This document shows, in pieces, positions 1-15,200 of a stretch of 64,000 nt of DNA. Origin of the DNA: Sipunculus nudus (lineage: Eukaryota > Annelida > Sipuncula > Golfingiida > Sipunculidae); NCBI GenBank assembly GCA_026874595.1, contig CM049306.1:8490519-8554518 (forward strand). Reading direction: 5' to 3'. The stretch's first letter is position 1. Each line of letters starts with the position of its first letter. The notes beneath the pieces were generated by a model. It worked only from the letters and a program-made list of their open reading frames with translations, did no database searches and had not been told where the DNA came from. The position numbers and the translations under genes are program-made.

Positions 1-268
1 TAATTCTATGATATACAAGGTAACACATAGAATACCTTTTTGCCACAGTATATTTGAATATGTACAATATGTATCTGTGATTACTTTCAAATTTTCACCA
101 TATATAGGAAATGAAACCAGCAGGTTTTAGTTGAAGTTTTACCCAATGAATTTAGAAAATGACATGATAAAATGGTGGAAAATAGTCAGCCTTGCCACAT
201 ATTCAGTATTGGTTTTGATAATACTCCACATATCAGTGATGCTCTATGATTTTGTAACTTTGTTACAG

Positions 269-3200
269 GTGTTTCAGAGCATCAGTGAAAAAGTAGAAAA
301 GTCTGCTCTGGATGCTCTGAGGGCCATGGTCAGGACTATAGCAGCTGACAACACTGAGGTAGGCCGAGAGTGGGCTAAATGTTTCTTTTGTAAGAAAAGT
401 ATTGTTAATTAGTGCATATCATAGCCACATTCACAGATCCTGTTCTGAAAAAGAAAAGAAACATCTACATATGACATGACTTTTGTTATAAAAATTGTAT
501 AAAACATTGGATGTTATTCATACCAATTTTAATGTTACAGCTATATCTGTTTTATTACGTAAACATTGATGTGAGTGTTTTCTGTATTAATGAGAATATT
601 AATACCTGCGGTTCCTGATACGGACCCCGTCTGTGTCCAGGCCGCTCCTGCGGCCTTGCCCGCTCTTGGTTCATCTGGTCTCATCTGGTCCCTACCCAGA
701 CCATTCAGTTTCTGGGCGTGGTCCTGGATTTTTGGGCCGGTCTTGTATCTCTCCCGCTCGACTTCGCGGTCAGTCTGCGCCGGCAGATCGATCCCTTCTG
801 TCGGCTCATCATGTCAGCTCCCATCTGGCAGCTTCCATACACGGTTCTCTCAACTGGGCGGCCACGTTCATCCCTATGGGCTACCTGTTCCTCCGCCCGG
901 TGCAGTCGCTCCTCAGCTCCGTGCGTCTCCTGGGTTCGGCATCTCCAAGTATGGCGATTCTGCCTGCCAACCAGGCCTGGCGGGCCCTCCGCCCCTGGCT
1001 CTGGCTGTCTTTTCTCCTTCGCGGTATTCCATTCAAGCAGCCTGTCGCCTTTACGATCTTTACCGACGCGTCTCGGATGGGCTGGGGTGCCCACCTGGCC
1101 GATCTTTGTATTTCCGGCCTCTGGTCTCCTCGGGAGCGTCTGCTCCATATCAATGTTCTAGAGCTCAGAGCAGTCCATCGTGCGCTCAAACGATGGTCTC
1201 TGCGCTTCCTCGACAGCCATGTTCTGGTCATGACAGACAACACGACGGTTCTTGCATATATCAACAGGCAGGGCGGCACTCGGTCACCCTCGCTTCTACG
1301 GGAAACTTATCGCCTGTTCGATCTGTGTATCCCTCTCGGTATTACACTTCAGGCTCTTCATGTCCGGGGCGCCGTGAACGTCCTTGCCGACGCCCTTGCC
1401 GGGATCGGGCAAGCACTGCACACCTGCTCCATCTGTTGCGTAAGACGGCCTTCCTCCTGGTGCTCGCCACTGCTGGCCGTCGAGCTGAGCTTCATGCTCT
1501 CATGGCCGATCCGAAATTTTCTCAAATTGCGGCTGCCAGTTCATCAGCGGACTTTCACTTTCCTCCAGACTTTTATTGTAAATCGCAGTCTAACGATGAC
1601 CCTGCAATTTTCGTGGCACGTTCCTGCCCTGCCTAACGGCCGGTACCGGTTCGGCGCCACGAATTGCCCCGTCCGGGCCTTAAGATACTATCTTAAGGCT
1701 ACAAAATCACTCCGGGGGGGCCATAAGAAACTTTTTATTTCTTCCAAATTGGGTGCAGGCACCAAAGAAATAAGTCCTATTACTATCAGTAACTGGATAA
1801 AGGCTACTATCATCGCCGCCCATGACTCTTTACGTCCGGCTGACTTCCAGTCCTTCCATGTCACGGCTCATGAGGTCAGGGCTATCGCCTCGTCCTTCGC
1901 TCACCTTTCGGGTGTGTCTCCTGCCGCGCTGGTCAAAATGGGTATCTGGAAGTCCCACGTTTACTCAATTTTACCTCAAGGACGTCCGCCTGCAGGACTC
2001 CGGCCTATATGCCATGGCTCCTGTGGTTGCCGCCAGCACTATCGTTACCGTCACCAGCACAGCTTCCTCAACATCTACTCATGTTCGGCCCGCTACTTGC
2101 CTGCAGACGTCGTCTTCTGCTGTGATTTCTACTACTTGCTGACCGCATTCTCTTCATCCTCGTCGTTCCAGCTCAGTATCTCCCTCCCTATGGTTTATCT
2201 GTTTCTTCTCATTAATACAGAAAAAGATCACATCGATGTTTACGTAATAAAACCCCCCATTCCCCTCCCCGTGAATGGTGGTTTTGTTAGTAAACGGATG
2301 TGAGCTTTTCTGCATTACAATCATCTCTCCCTCCCCCGATACTTCCTACTTCGCCCTCGAATAAGTGTCTCTACCAAAACGAGGCATGACCTAGATACAG
2401 AGAATGAGGCGGAAGTGGGCGATGATAGGCCTATTCAGGAAATAATTTTGTAAGTGGGGCTTCCGGCGTGTGAATACTAACAGAGAATATTCTCATTAAT
2501 ACAGAAAAGCTCACATCGGTTTACTAACAAAAACACTATTCACGGGGAGGGGAATGGGGGGTTCTGCACTGTTGCACAGATGCCATTTTATGGAAGGACA
2601 TTGTCCATTTAGAGCGTAGATATAGAATGAAATGAGGGAAAGATTTTAATTTCTTAGTTCTTTTTCTTGAATTCATTTTCTTTTGTAGAAAAGCAAAAAT
2701 TATCACCTAGAAAATTTCTTAGCTGAAATAATCAAAGGTGAGTAAAGTTTATCCTACAATGATGTTTGATAAAATATTCTCTGATAATAACCCTTGTAAG
2801 CTATTTATAAAGTGAATTTATAACTAACAATACTTTTTAGCAAAAAATGTAAAAACAATTTTATGAGTAAATTTTACACATGAGTTACCAAAGTTATGTG
2901 TTGACTGATGGTTTCAAAGTTTATAGCAGCTGATAAGCAAGATGAAATAAAATTTATAAGCCTCTTTTTAAGGTTTCCTGGGTGATTTAACTGTCCAATT
3001 TAACAAATGACAGGTTTGACCATCTGCATGCTCTGTAAATACACATTGTATCTACACATTGTATCTACACATTGTATCTACACATTGTATCTACACATTG
3101 TATCTACACATTGTATCTACACCATTTTCTTTATGATAAAAACAGTTTTGCAGTGCTAGACATGAATACTTGGTAAAATTTGTATTGATAGAACCCAGTT

Positions 3201-6200
3201 CACATGTCACTCATATTTGATATAGTATATTTAACAATTAAACCAAAAATGTTTGATATTTTTTACCATTGAACAGAGAGTAAGCGTCACCTGTGTGAGC
3301 CTGACCAGAGACTGGCCCAGCCCAGTGCTACACTGCTGCAGGCTGCAGCTTCAGCCTGCGAGGAGTCAGCCACACAAGTGCTGGATGCTGTTTTACCTCT
3401 GCTGGTTGAACAGTTCCACAAGCATAACCAGGTAAAAATCCTACAGCACAACCAAATTGGGAGAAGTTCATTAGAAGTAGTGGCAAAATACATGGGGTAG
3501 GATGTCGCTGATTGGTTAATACGGTAGGATGTCGCTGATTGGTTAATACATGGGGTAGGATGTCGCTGATTGGTTAATACGGTAGGATGTCGCTGATTGG
3601 TTAATACATGGGGTAGGATGTCGCTGATTGGTTAATGCACTGGACTACAGAGCAGAAGGTGTTGCGGTTCAGACCCTGCACGTACCTTTTGATTGAACAT
3701 CAGAGATTCACTGTAGTGACAGGAAATGACTTTTAGATTATTCCTAGCCTAAATCCAGAATTATTGCCTCTCCAGGAGGTTACATGATCATTCCCATTTG
3801 TGTGTTTGTGTTCACAAAATAACTTGCTCAATCATAAAAGGAATATCATGAAATTTTATTGCATTTTGGAAATGGGCAAAGGAAGAACTGATTAGATTTT
3901 TGTGTTCATCTAGCATCTTCCCCAGTTTCTTGAGTGTCATCAATGAATATTAAAAAATATACAGTCACTCATGCATTAATGATCCTGGGAATATGATAAA
4001 AAAAATAAGTGAATACATAGATGTTCTAGCCTCATGCATTGTGGTTGAGCCATCAGCTCAGGTCACTGTTGAGGGCCCAGCACCTGAGAGCGACTTTGTA
4101 CAGTGGGTTCACAGAGCATTTTATAAACGTGTGCTCCAGTAGCAGAGGCATGTATCCATTGGGATACAGATTGCTAGTTAATAATAACATGTCTGTAAAT
4201 TTACATTTGCATTTACAGGTAATATCTTTCTCAGCTTATGTTGCACCATTACAAAAAGTATATGGTTACTACAGAAAGGGTTTGCTTAAGCTTAATACAA
4301 ACAGATGTGCACTATGTTTCACCTACAAAATGTGCTAAATGTGGGAGTCTTGGTGCTAATCATGAGTGAGCATTAGTGGTGCTCAGGGTTACATCAGAAT
4401 ACTGTTAGTGATCCCTCTTTGCACTGTCAGAAGCAGACATACCTTTCGATCAGTTTACTCTCTTTCTTTTTCAAATGTGATACTATTCAGAACCACTCAC
4501 TGTTCACTTCCTGGTTAAGTAATGTTAACTTGTCAGCAAAGAATTTATGTGTTCACTGAATGTTATTTACAAATGTATGTTTTAGGTTTTTCAGGTGTAC
4601 TCTACTTGTTTCATATATAATATTCTATAATTTATAAGATCCTGAATGGTTCTGATACATAAAAATAGAGTTAGCCATGAATATGTCTGAACACTGTATG
4701 CTAATTATGAAATTTGTTATCATTTCAGACTGTACCCAGGAAGATTTTGCAGGGGATGATGAAAAAGTTTTTACTGGTGCCCATGGATGGGAAAGGTATG
4801 TATAGTTTGGTCAGTCACAATAAGTGGGACAGCCATCTACAAGTTAAAGCAAAGAAAATTTATACTTTACAAATGAGTAAGTAAACCATGCCCTCAATAT
4901 GCAGGTTTTTGTGGGATGTTCATTTCATTTTCTTCAGACAGTCTGTGAAAAGATGAAATACAGTGAAACCTTGTTGTGTCGAAGTCGAAGGGACCCTCAG
5001 AAAATTTCAACACATCCCGAATTCGACACAAGGGGGTATTATTTGGTAATAATTTAATTAGAGTTGTCGGGAATATCGAGTCTGTAACTTCGACATAAGC
5101 GGGGTATTCCACTTAAGCGAGTTCGACACAATGAGGTTTCACTGTATATATTGCTTACGAAAATTCAGGGTTGGGCTTTGGAATACCAAAGGAAACCGTG
5201 AAAGCTCTTTAATATTGCAAAATATTGATTTATCAAATTTATCAATATACTGCATGGTGAAACAAAACAACAACATGGAGATGTGAATTTTATTAATATA
5301 TTGAATGATGTATATGTGTGTCAAATTTTCTCTACAATTAAATTTAATAAGCAAAGTCTATATTTCTATAGTGTGTTAACCTCTCTCCAGTTTTTCCACA
5401 AACTCCATGCTTTTACAGGTAAGGAAGTGATGAAAAAACATCAGTCAACATTACTTCCTCTATTTCTAAGTGTACTGAATGACTCTAGTCCAGATCTCAG
5501 GAACAGGGCTGTAGCCAATCTAGGTGTACTGGTGGCTCTACCTGGTGTCCTTGATCAACAACAGCTTCAGATGGTGGGGGAGCACCTAGTTATCCTGGTG
5601 ACCCAGGATAATGACCCTGCAGTCAGGTAAGGATAAAGGAACATCATGGTGTTTGGGTCTCCTTGCAAATGATGTAACCCAAAAGACAGTGCAAAACAAT
5701 CCACACAACAAGCACTTAGTGGGGATACATGGGGGGTTGACAGTTTCCCTTGTTTATGTATAAATAAAAATAAAGCATTCATGGGTGACTTGAAGATGTG
5801 ATAATATGATTTGCCCAATGACCTTTTTTTGGTCTTAACAATGATATTAATCTGTATATGAATAAATATCAGAGCTTTAGGCCATGACAAGTTGACAACA
5901 GGGAGGATTATTACACCAGAACCTGACACTGTGGTGTCAGTTTTTCATCAGTTTGTTTATTTAAAAGAGTGTGAAGGTAGCCTAGTCTTTCATTGAATAT
6001 AAAACCAGGGATGTTCTCATTACCAAGAAAAAGCAACTAAGTGGCTGTGTATTGCAATTTTATACATGTGTGTCAGGAAAAAGACTTTCCTAATAATTTT
6101 TACAAGTTCTTATAAGACTCTGTAAAATGGAATAAAGCCATGTAAAGATAAAGAATAAAGCTAGGGTATTTTGGGAGTCAAAGTGATGATAATTAGAATT

Positions 6201-9200
6201 TAATTTTACCTCGCAGAAAGGAGAGTGCTGCTGCACTCTCGGTACTGGCTTCCCATCATCCTCTACTTCTACTGAACACTGTGATACCCAAACTGCATCA
6301 ACATATCATGAAAGGTAAGGAATATCACATTCAATAAGGCAATGAAAGAAGTGATTTGAAGTCACTACTTTTCTCATACATGTAATAAATCATCCTTCAT
6401 CCATTATACTGACAATAATAATGCAAGTTCAAAAACACAGGTTCAAATAATGCTAATTTTCTGAACCACTGCATTGCTAGGCAAACTGACACACAGGAGG
6501 ATTTAAGCTGTATTATTTAATTATTTAAATATTTCTGAATCCTATGACTATTTCTGTCAGTTCTATGATTGGACCATGTATGTGTAGATATATGAAAACA
6601 AGTTGGTTCTTTATCTGGGTAACAGAGGACAACTGATAGTATCTCCACCTGTTAACATAGTTTCCCATGTCATGATATGACAATTCAGCAGCATTTATCT
6701 TCTCTGTGGCAGATGCCAGTACAGCAGACAGCCCAGGTGCTGACAGTTTGGAGCTGATCAGTGTGTTAGTCAGCATGTCAGTCTCTCCAGAAATCATCAA
6801 AAGCAGCACAGCATTCCTTGTGGATCTCCTGCAGCAAGGAAGTGATGGTGAGGGTCAGATGGCTTTAACTAATATAAAAGTACCTGGCTGTCTCAATTTT
6901 ACATTACCGATCTCTTATACTGGACCGCACAAGATTGTTTTTATTTATATTGATTAGGCCAAAAAAAATAAAAGGTATGGTTCTCAGGCACCGCCCGCGT
7001 CAATTTTAACCCCCCGCATCAAAACTTTTTATTTCGCTTTTTATCTTTCAAGAAGATAAATAATACGTTTTATGTAGTGCTTCTACCTGTTTAACAAAAA
7101 TATTTGTTCTTTTCATGCTTTTCGCTGATCATATGGCATTTTTATCGAAACACTCAAAAAAAGGTCAAAAATAAAATACCGCCCGCCCGCACTGATTTCT
7201 GAAAAAAAAGTGCCTGAGAACCATACCTTAACTTTTTTTTGGCCTTACAGCTTTTCATCTGTCTTAGTTCAATTTATTCCATCCTCTGGTTTCATATTAA
7301 AAGGCCTATCTTCAGATGGAGATATTTTAATTTTGCACACAGAAGTCTCTTACAGTATACTTTTTGTGGTTTTCAGATTTTATGAATTTCAGCTTAACTG
7401 ATTTTATTATCATGAACATGTTATTTGATGTATAAAATTATTATTTTATTGAAATTATTATTTTGTATCCAACAGAGGGATTCATACATTGTCATCAATT
7501 TATCTAAGATTTAAAATAAAATTCAAGAAAACTTACTATATTTTTTTTCATATAAATGATGTTTTATGATTTTTAATCAGATGATGACTGGTCAGTATCA
7601 GCATTACATGTATTTGTTTTCCAGCAGTGATCAGTGACACGTGTACCAGATTCACAAAGTGTATATGCTGCGGCCTGTGGACCATCACAGAGTCTGCTAC
7701 AGACCCGGAGTCTCTGACACATCTGGCTTGTCATGTGGTACCTACAAGTTTGTGTGCGTGTGTTCGAGCAGCCATGAAGGACACAGGGCAGGCAGTGCTG
7801 TGTGACCAGCATGTGCTTAGTGAGATAGCTCGGTTCTTCCAGACTGTGACCACCCGCCTCCATGCTAAGTAAATCCTCCATCTTTGCTACAGTTTATTCT
7901 GTTGATTGTAGCATTTAACCTTTGGTATTAATCATTGTTATGTGTTTCAGTATATTTCATAACTAAAAAAAAGCATTTAAAAGTTTTTAAATTTATAAAT
8001 CATTACCTCACTGAAGTTCATACTACCATAGATATGCATTTTGCTGCCTTAAACTTAGACTAAAACTAAAAATCAGGACTACTTTTCCTCGACAAGGGAT
8101 GAGGCAGACTATAAAACACAGGTTTGGCTTAAATACAGAATAAAATATTTACTAAAGACTCAAAGGGCTACTGATGTTGTACTTGGAACAGGACTGGTAT
8201 GGAGACTGTACATGCTCATACAGATATTTATACTTCTGCATGAAGCTGCTTTGTAAATTTAACCTAGCTGATTATGCTGTGAAACTGGTTTAAATGACCG
8301 AAATCGCAAGTAAAAGGGCTTTGCGACTCGAAATAAGGGTCGTTCACAAGGATCGAGTTCGGTTCTCAAATGGCATGACTGGGTCTCCGCTGCTGGGATA
8401 GGTAGAGGGAATGCAGGTTACTTCGGGCTTTGTGGCTGTGGGTGCTGTAGCTTTCTAACAAGGACTTCAACCCAGGAGAGAAGATGGTGCCCTCTACGGC
8501 TCCTTGCTTGGCTTGGCGTGGCACTGCGAATGTTGGCTCAGAGAACATGCTTAAGGAGCGCACAGGGCTGAGGTCTTGACCGCAGCAACCTGTAGCTGCT
8601 TGATGAGCGTATACTTCTTTTGGCTTGGCTTGGCTGTTTACCTGGTGACTGTGACTGAGAGCAGTATACCTTGACTGTTGGTGCTGTTTACCAGGTGACT
8701 GTGACTGAAAGCAGTATACCTTGACTGTTGGTGCTGTTTACCTGGTGACTGTGACTGAGAGCAGTATACCTTGACTGTTGGTGCTGTTTACCTGGTGACT
8801 GTGACTGAGAGCAGTATACCTTGACTGTTGGTGCTGTTTACCTGGTGACTGTGACTGAGAGCAGTATACCTTGACTGTTGGTGCTGTTTACCTGGTGACT
8901 GTGACTGAGAGCAGTATACCTTGACTGTTGGTGCTGTTTACCTGGTGACTGTGACTGAGAGCAGCATACCTTGACTGTTGGTGCTGTTCACCTGGTGACT
9001 GAGAGCAGTATACCTTGACTGTTGGTGCTGTTTACCTGGTGACTGTGACTGAGAGCAGTATACCTTGACTGATTGTGCTGTTTACCTGGTGACTGTGACT
9101 GAGAGCAGTATACCTTGACTGTCGGTGCTGTTCACCTGGTGACTGTGACTGAGAGCAGTATACCTTGACTGTTGGTGCTGTTTACCTGGTGACTGTGACT

Positions 9201-12200
9201 GAGAGCAGTATACCTTGAATGTTGGTGCTGTTCAACTGGTGACTTTGACTGATAGCAGTATACCTTGACTGTTGGTGCTGCTTACCTGGTTACTGTGACT
9301 GAGAGCAGTATACCTTGACTGTTGGTACTGTTTACCTGGTGACTGTGACTGAGAGCAGTATACCTTGACTGTTGGTGCTGTTTACCTGGTGACTGTGACT
9401 GAGAGCAGTATACCTTGACTGTTGGGGCTGTTTACCTGGTGACTGTGACTGAGAGCAGTATACCTTGACTGTTGGTGCTGTTCACCTGGTGACTGTGACT
9501 GAGAGCAGTATACCTTGACTGTTGGTGCTGTTCACCTGGTGACTGAGAGCAGTATACCTTGACTGTTGGTGCTGTTTACCTGGTGACTGTGACTGAGAGC
9601 AGTATACCTTGACTGTTGGTGCTGTTTACCTGGTGACTGTGACTGAGAGCAGTATACCTTGACTGTTTGTGCTGTTCACCTGGTGACTGTGACTGAGAGC
9701 AGTATACCTTGACTGTTGGTGCTGTTTACCTGGTGACTGTGACTGAGAGCAGTATGCCTTGACTGTTTGTGCTGTTTACCTGGTGACTTTGACTGAGAGC
9801 AGTATACCTTGACTGTTGGTACTGTTTACCTGGTGACTGTGACTGAGAGCAGTATACCTTGACTGTTGGTACTGTTTACCTGGTGACTGTGACTGAGAGC
9901 AGTATACCTTGACTGTTGGTGCTGTTTACCTGGTGACTGTGACTGAGAGCAGTATACCTTGACTGTTTGTGCTGTTTACCTGGTTACTGTGACTGAGAGC
10001 AGTATACCTTGACTGATGGTGCTGTTTACCTGGTGACTGTGACTGAGAGCAGTATACCTTGACTGTTTGTGCTGTTTACCTGGTGACTTTGAGAGCAGTA
10101 TACCTTGACTGATGGTGCTGTTTACCTGGTGACTGTGACTGAGAGCAGTATACCTTGACTGTTGGTGCTGTTTACCTGGTGACTGTGACTGAGAGCAGTA
10201 TACCTTGACTGTTTGTGCTGTTAACCTGGTGAGTTTGACTGAGAGCAGTATACCTTGACTGTTGGTGCTGTTTACCTGGTGACTGTGACTGAGAGCAGTA
10301 TACCTTGACTGATGGTGCTGTTTACCTGGTGACTGTGACTGAGAGCAGTTTACCTTGACTGTTGGTGCTGTTCACCTGGTGACTGTGACTGAGAGCAGTA
10401 TACCTTGACTGTTGGTGCTGTTTACCTGGTGACTGTGAATGAGAGCAGTATACCTTGACTGTTTGTGCTGTTTACCTGGTGACTTTGACTGAGAGCAGTA
10501 TACCTTGACTGATGGTGCTGTTTACCTGGCGACTGTGACTGAGAGCAGTATACCTTGACTGTTGGTGCTGTTCACCTGGTGACTGTGACTGAGAGCAGTA
10601 TACCTTGACTGTTGGTGCTGTTCACCTGGTGACTGTGACTGAGAGCAGTATACCTTGACTGTTGGTGCTGTTTACCTGGTGACTGTGACTGAGAGCAGTA
10701 TACCTTGACTGTTGGTGCTGTTCACCTGGTGACTGTGACTGAGAGCAGTATACCTTGACTGTTGGTGCTGTTCACCTGGTGACTTTGACTGAGAGCAGTA
10801 TACCTTGACTGTTGGTGCTGTTTACCTGGTGACTGTGACTGAGAGCAGTATACCTTGACTGTTGGTGCTGTTCACCTGGTGACTTTGACTGAGAGCAGTA
10901 TACCTTGACTGTTGGTGCTGTTCACCTGGTGACTGTGACTGAGAGCAGTATACCTTGACCTGTATTTGTAGTTTTCTGAGTTGCAGCTTAAAAACTTCCA
11001 TCCCAGCAATACACTCCCTTGACCACACAGTATTGTGTTGATTACACTGAACTCCTCCAATTTTGTACTTCTTCCAAATGTAGTATTACATGGAGATATC
11101 ACACAGCTTGAATGTAAAGAAATACACTAAATGTCTAGATCTAAATACAGATTAAGTTCAAACAAAATTGTCAACAAAGCTGAGATCAAACAGTTTACTA
11201 TTTATTATATAATTTGCTCATAACACAAATTTCTTAATAATAATTAAAATTTATTACTTTTCATCCCTTTGTTTATCAAGACCTACATTGAAATCTATAA
11301 TTGGCCCAGTACAGTAATAGTAAAATTTTGAATTGAAAGAAATTTTTGACTCTGTGGATTTTAAGTCATCTGAGCTTTAGCAACCACCCTTTGTTCATCA
11401 ACCATTTGGCTGGTCATATGTTTACAAGGCACAAATTGTAACTGTTAGACCTAAATAAACCTCTAACTTTATATCATGGGAGTTTCTGTGCAAATCTCCT
11501 TGGGAACATGAAATAAGGTCATGGTGACCTATATTCTTTAAGGAACTGGCCAAGAACATGCTTTTTAGCACCCTGACATTCAGGCTGGGCACAAATCTTT
11601 ATTGTTTGACCTAGAAAGATTTTTCTTAATAAGAAAGGAAGTCCTTGTTATTTCTCCTTTGAAACATGAAATTAGGTCACTGTGACATATATTCAGTAAG
11701 CCATAAGGGAAAAAAACATGATTTAAGCACCCTATAAATGTCAGACTGGCGCAAGTTGTAACTACTTGACCTGGAAACCAGTTCTACAGAAATACCATTG
11801 ACACTCGGTGAAATTCACTACTATGATTCCTGTTTGAGAAAAATTTCACACATACACTTATATCTGTATAATTAATGGAAGCATCACCTGTACATCAAAT
11901 CCAGCTGAGCATCATAGCCCTCGGGCCACTTTTTCACTGTTCAGACCAGGATTATATGTTTTTGCCGCAATTTTTGTATCCGCCAAAACGAAGTTTTGCG
12001 GATACTATGTTTTTGACCGGGTTCCGCCGCCGCCGCCGCCGCGTTCGTTTCCGGAGAACTCCTCTGAGACTACTGGACAGATTTTTCCGAAACTTACACA
12101 AATTATCGGGTCACATGTGAACTGGTGCCTAACCAAGTGACCTTGACCTCTGACCTTTCGTCTCTGCCCAGCGTCCGTTTGTGCGTCTGTTTCCACACAT

Positions 12201-15200
12201 AAACCCATATATCTCGGGAACCGTTTGACCGATCCGGAAAAAATTTTTACACAAATGTAGCCCTGGGAAAGCTTTATAACATACACAACAAAAGGTGGCG
12301 CCACCTGCAACCATGTTTGCACAGTGTCCATCTGTTCATCTGCCTGGGGTTAAAATCACTCATATCTCTGCAGTGATTTGACTAATTCACCTAAAATTCG
12401 GCATGCATATACATCCTAGATAGCTTTCTCGATTTTGTGACAGGTGGCGCTACCTACATTCACGTTAACGCTCCACACATAATCCCATATATCTCGGGAA
12501 CCGTTTGACCGATCCGGAAAAAAATTTTACACAAATGTAGCCCTGGGATAGCTTAATAACATACACAACAAAAGGTGGCGCCACCTGCAACCATGTTTGC
12601 ACAGTGTCCATTTGTTAATCTGCCTGGGGTTAAAATCACTCATATCTCTGCAGTGGTTTGACTAATTCACCTAAAATTCAGCATGTGTATACATCCTAGA
12701 TAGCTTTCTTGATTTTATGACAGGTGGCGCCACCTACATTCACGTTTATGCTGCAGACATCCAAGCTCATATCTCGGGAACCGTTTGACCAATCAGGAAA
12801 AAAACTTTACACAAATGTAGCCCTTGGATAGCTTTATTACATACACAACAAAAGGTGGCGCCACCTGCAACCATGTTTGCACAGTGTCCATTTGTTCATC
12901 TGCCTGGGGTTAAAATCACTCATATCTCTGCAGTGGTTTGACTAATTCACCTAAAATTCGGCATGTGTATACATCCTAGATAGCTTTCTTGATTTTATGA
13001 CAGGTGGCGCCACCTACATTCACGTTAACACTCCACACATAAATCCATATATCTCAGGAACCGTTTGACCGATCTGGAAAAATTTTTTACACAAATGTAG
13101 CCCTGGGATAGCTTTATAACATACACAACAAAAGGTGGCGCCACCTGCAACCATGTTTGCACAGTGTCCATTGGTTATTCTGCCTGGGGTTAAAATCACT
13201 CATATCTCTGCAGTGGTTTGACTAATTCACCTAAAATTCGGCATGTGTATACATCCTAGATAGCTTTCTTGATTTTATGACAGGTGGCGCCACCTACATT
13301 CACGTTTATGCTGCAGACATCCAAGCTCATATCTCGGGAACCGTTTGACCAATCAGGAAAAAAACTTTACACAAATGTAGCCCTTGGATAGCTTTATAAC
13401 ATGAACAAAAATGGTGGCGCCACCTGCAGCCATTTTTGCACAGCGTCCATCTGTTTGTCTGCTGTGGGATAAAATTACTCATATCTCTGCAGTGGTTTGA
13501 CTTTTCCACATGAAATTTTGCATGTGTATATATCTTGGATAGTTTCTCGTTCAAATAACAGGTGGCACCACCTACAATCATGTTTATGTGGCAGAGATCC
13601 ATTCTAATATTTAATACATGTAACTCTATATCCCCTTGCCACTCAATCAATGCCTCACTTCACCCGTCCTTCTCTGATTTTGGCGGATACACGTAGTCGC
13701 TTGTCGACTACCCGTATTCTAGTTTACATTCCTTACTTGCAAATTTGTTTTGCATTTGACTATATTTTCAATCATATGACCCTTTCTTTCTGTTTACCAG
13801 TTCATGTGTTCCGCTTGTGGAGGGCGTTATCCGGTTGTTCTTGGAAGGTAAACATGATACATGGATACCTGACCTACCACCTGAAGCATTTCATCCATTC
13901 CAGGTAACACACCAGTCATACAAATTCAGTTTATTTCATACCGTTATTTCCTAACCTTTCTCATTCATTCCAGGTAACTCCACAGTCATACAAGCTCAGT
14001 TTATTATGTACAGTTACCTACCTTTACCATTTTTTCATTTAACATTTTCATGGAAAAGTTTTATCTGAACCCACTTGCACACAGGCATGTATATATAAAT
14101 GATGAAATGCAGCTGAGTCTTTAAAGGGGTACATTCCCTTATCTGACATGATTTACATATTGGTAATATATTTAAATGTTTATCAAATAAACAAAAAAAA
14201 GGGATCCAACAGTGCACAAATAGTCTATTTTGTTAATATCAACATGTTGATGATTTGTTTGGAGGGGCACTAAAATTGTTGTATGTTATAACTAAACATA
14301 TCCAGCAATGATATCTGGCAGCAAGTCAAATGAACCATAAGTTTGCAGATAACAACAGACGGCATCACATCACATACTCTCACCAAGAACAGCTAATGTC
14401 CTTTAAATTTCTGCACATGGACAATCAACCAGCTCCAGTCACTTGGTTTTCCATTTGTCAACACAGGTGTGTGTACAATGTTCACTAATAACTTTAAGAA
14501 AGCTTCTTATTCACCTATAACTGGGCCTTCATAAGAAGCTTTCTACGCAAGAACCACCTGCAGATCATTTGTCTTTACCCATAGTAAGCCAGCAATCCTA
14601 AAACCTTCTAAATGTAAGGTCGGTGAATGGCCTGCTTTATATATTTTCTGGAAATTTACAACATTTAGCTTTGTATTACAGGTTCCAAACAGCTGCTGCA
14701 GTCAGGCCCAGCTGATCCAACTCTTCTCAGCCATTGTGTGTTCTGTGCCAAAACAGGTGAGCACGTATGATGATGGTTTTATGTATGTTTGAATGATAGT
14801 TTGAGAGGTCATCCAATAAATCCCATGGTCATTATAAAGATGCCTGGTTGGTCATTCTAATCCTGAAAGGAAAATGTTTAAGCAAGATGTACAAAAAATG
14901 AAGGTAAATGCTTTTAACAGAAATATATAGGAAACTGTTTTGAGAGCTTAACATTGGTAGTAATTAGCAGTATCACTTTAATACAGATGGGTTGATTAGA
15001 CTGTGTAATTTCATGCCAGCAATATTGACAAGCCTGTTATCTGACTGGATATACTTGGTATTATTCTTGAGGTGCAGTGTTATCATGATATATCTGAAAT
15101 AACTGTTAGTGTTGATGTATTTCCAGGTCTCTATCCCCCGGCAGGATGAGCTGTTCCAGGTTTTATTCAGCATGTCCACCAGCGACTCTGATGAAGCTGG

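Noticed and set aside
575-1636. Long frame starting at 575, and minus-strand frames 705-1279
   Set aside because: Alternate-frame shadows of the DIRS coding region; the RNase H and recombinase motifs are in the frame starting near 633.
10822-11102. Minus-strand frames with repeated SHQVNSTNSQ
   Set aside because: Chance reading of the 50-bp minisatellite, whose period changes frame each unit.
13801-13907. Frame VHVFRLWRALSG... across an MMS19 exon
   Set aside because: Wrong frame; the phase set by the previous exon gives the MMS19 reading ending PEAFHPFQ.
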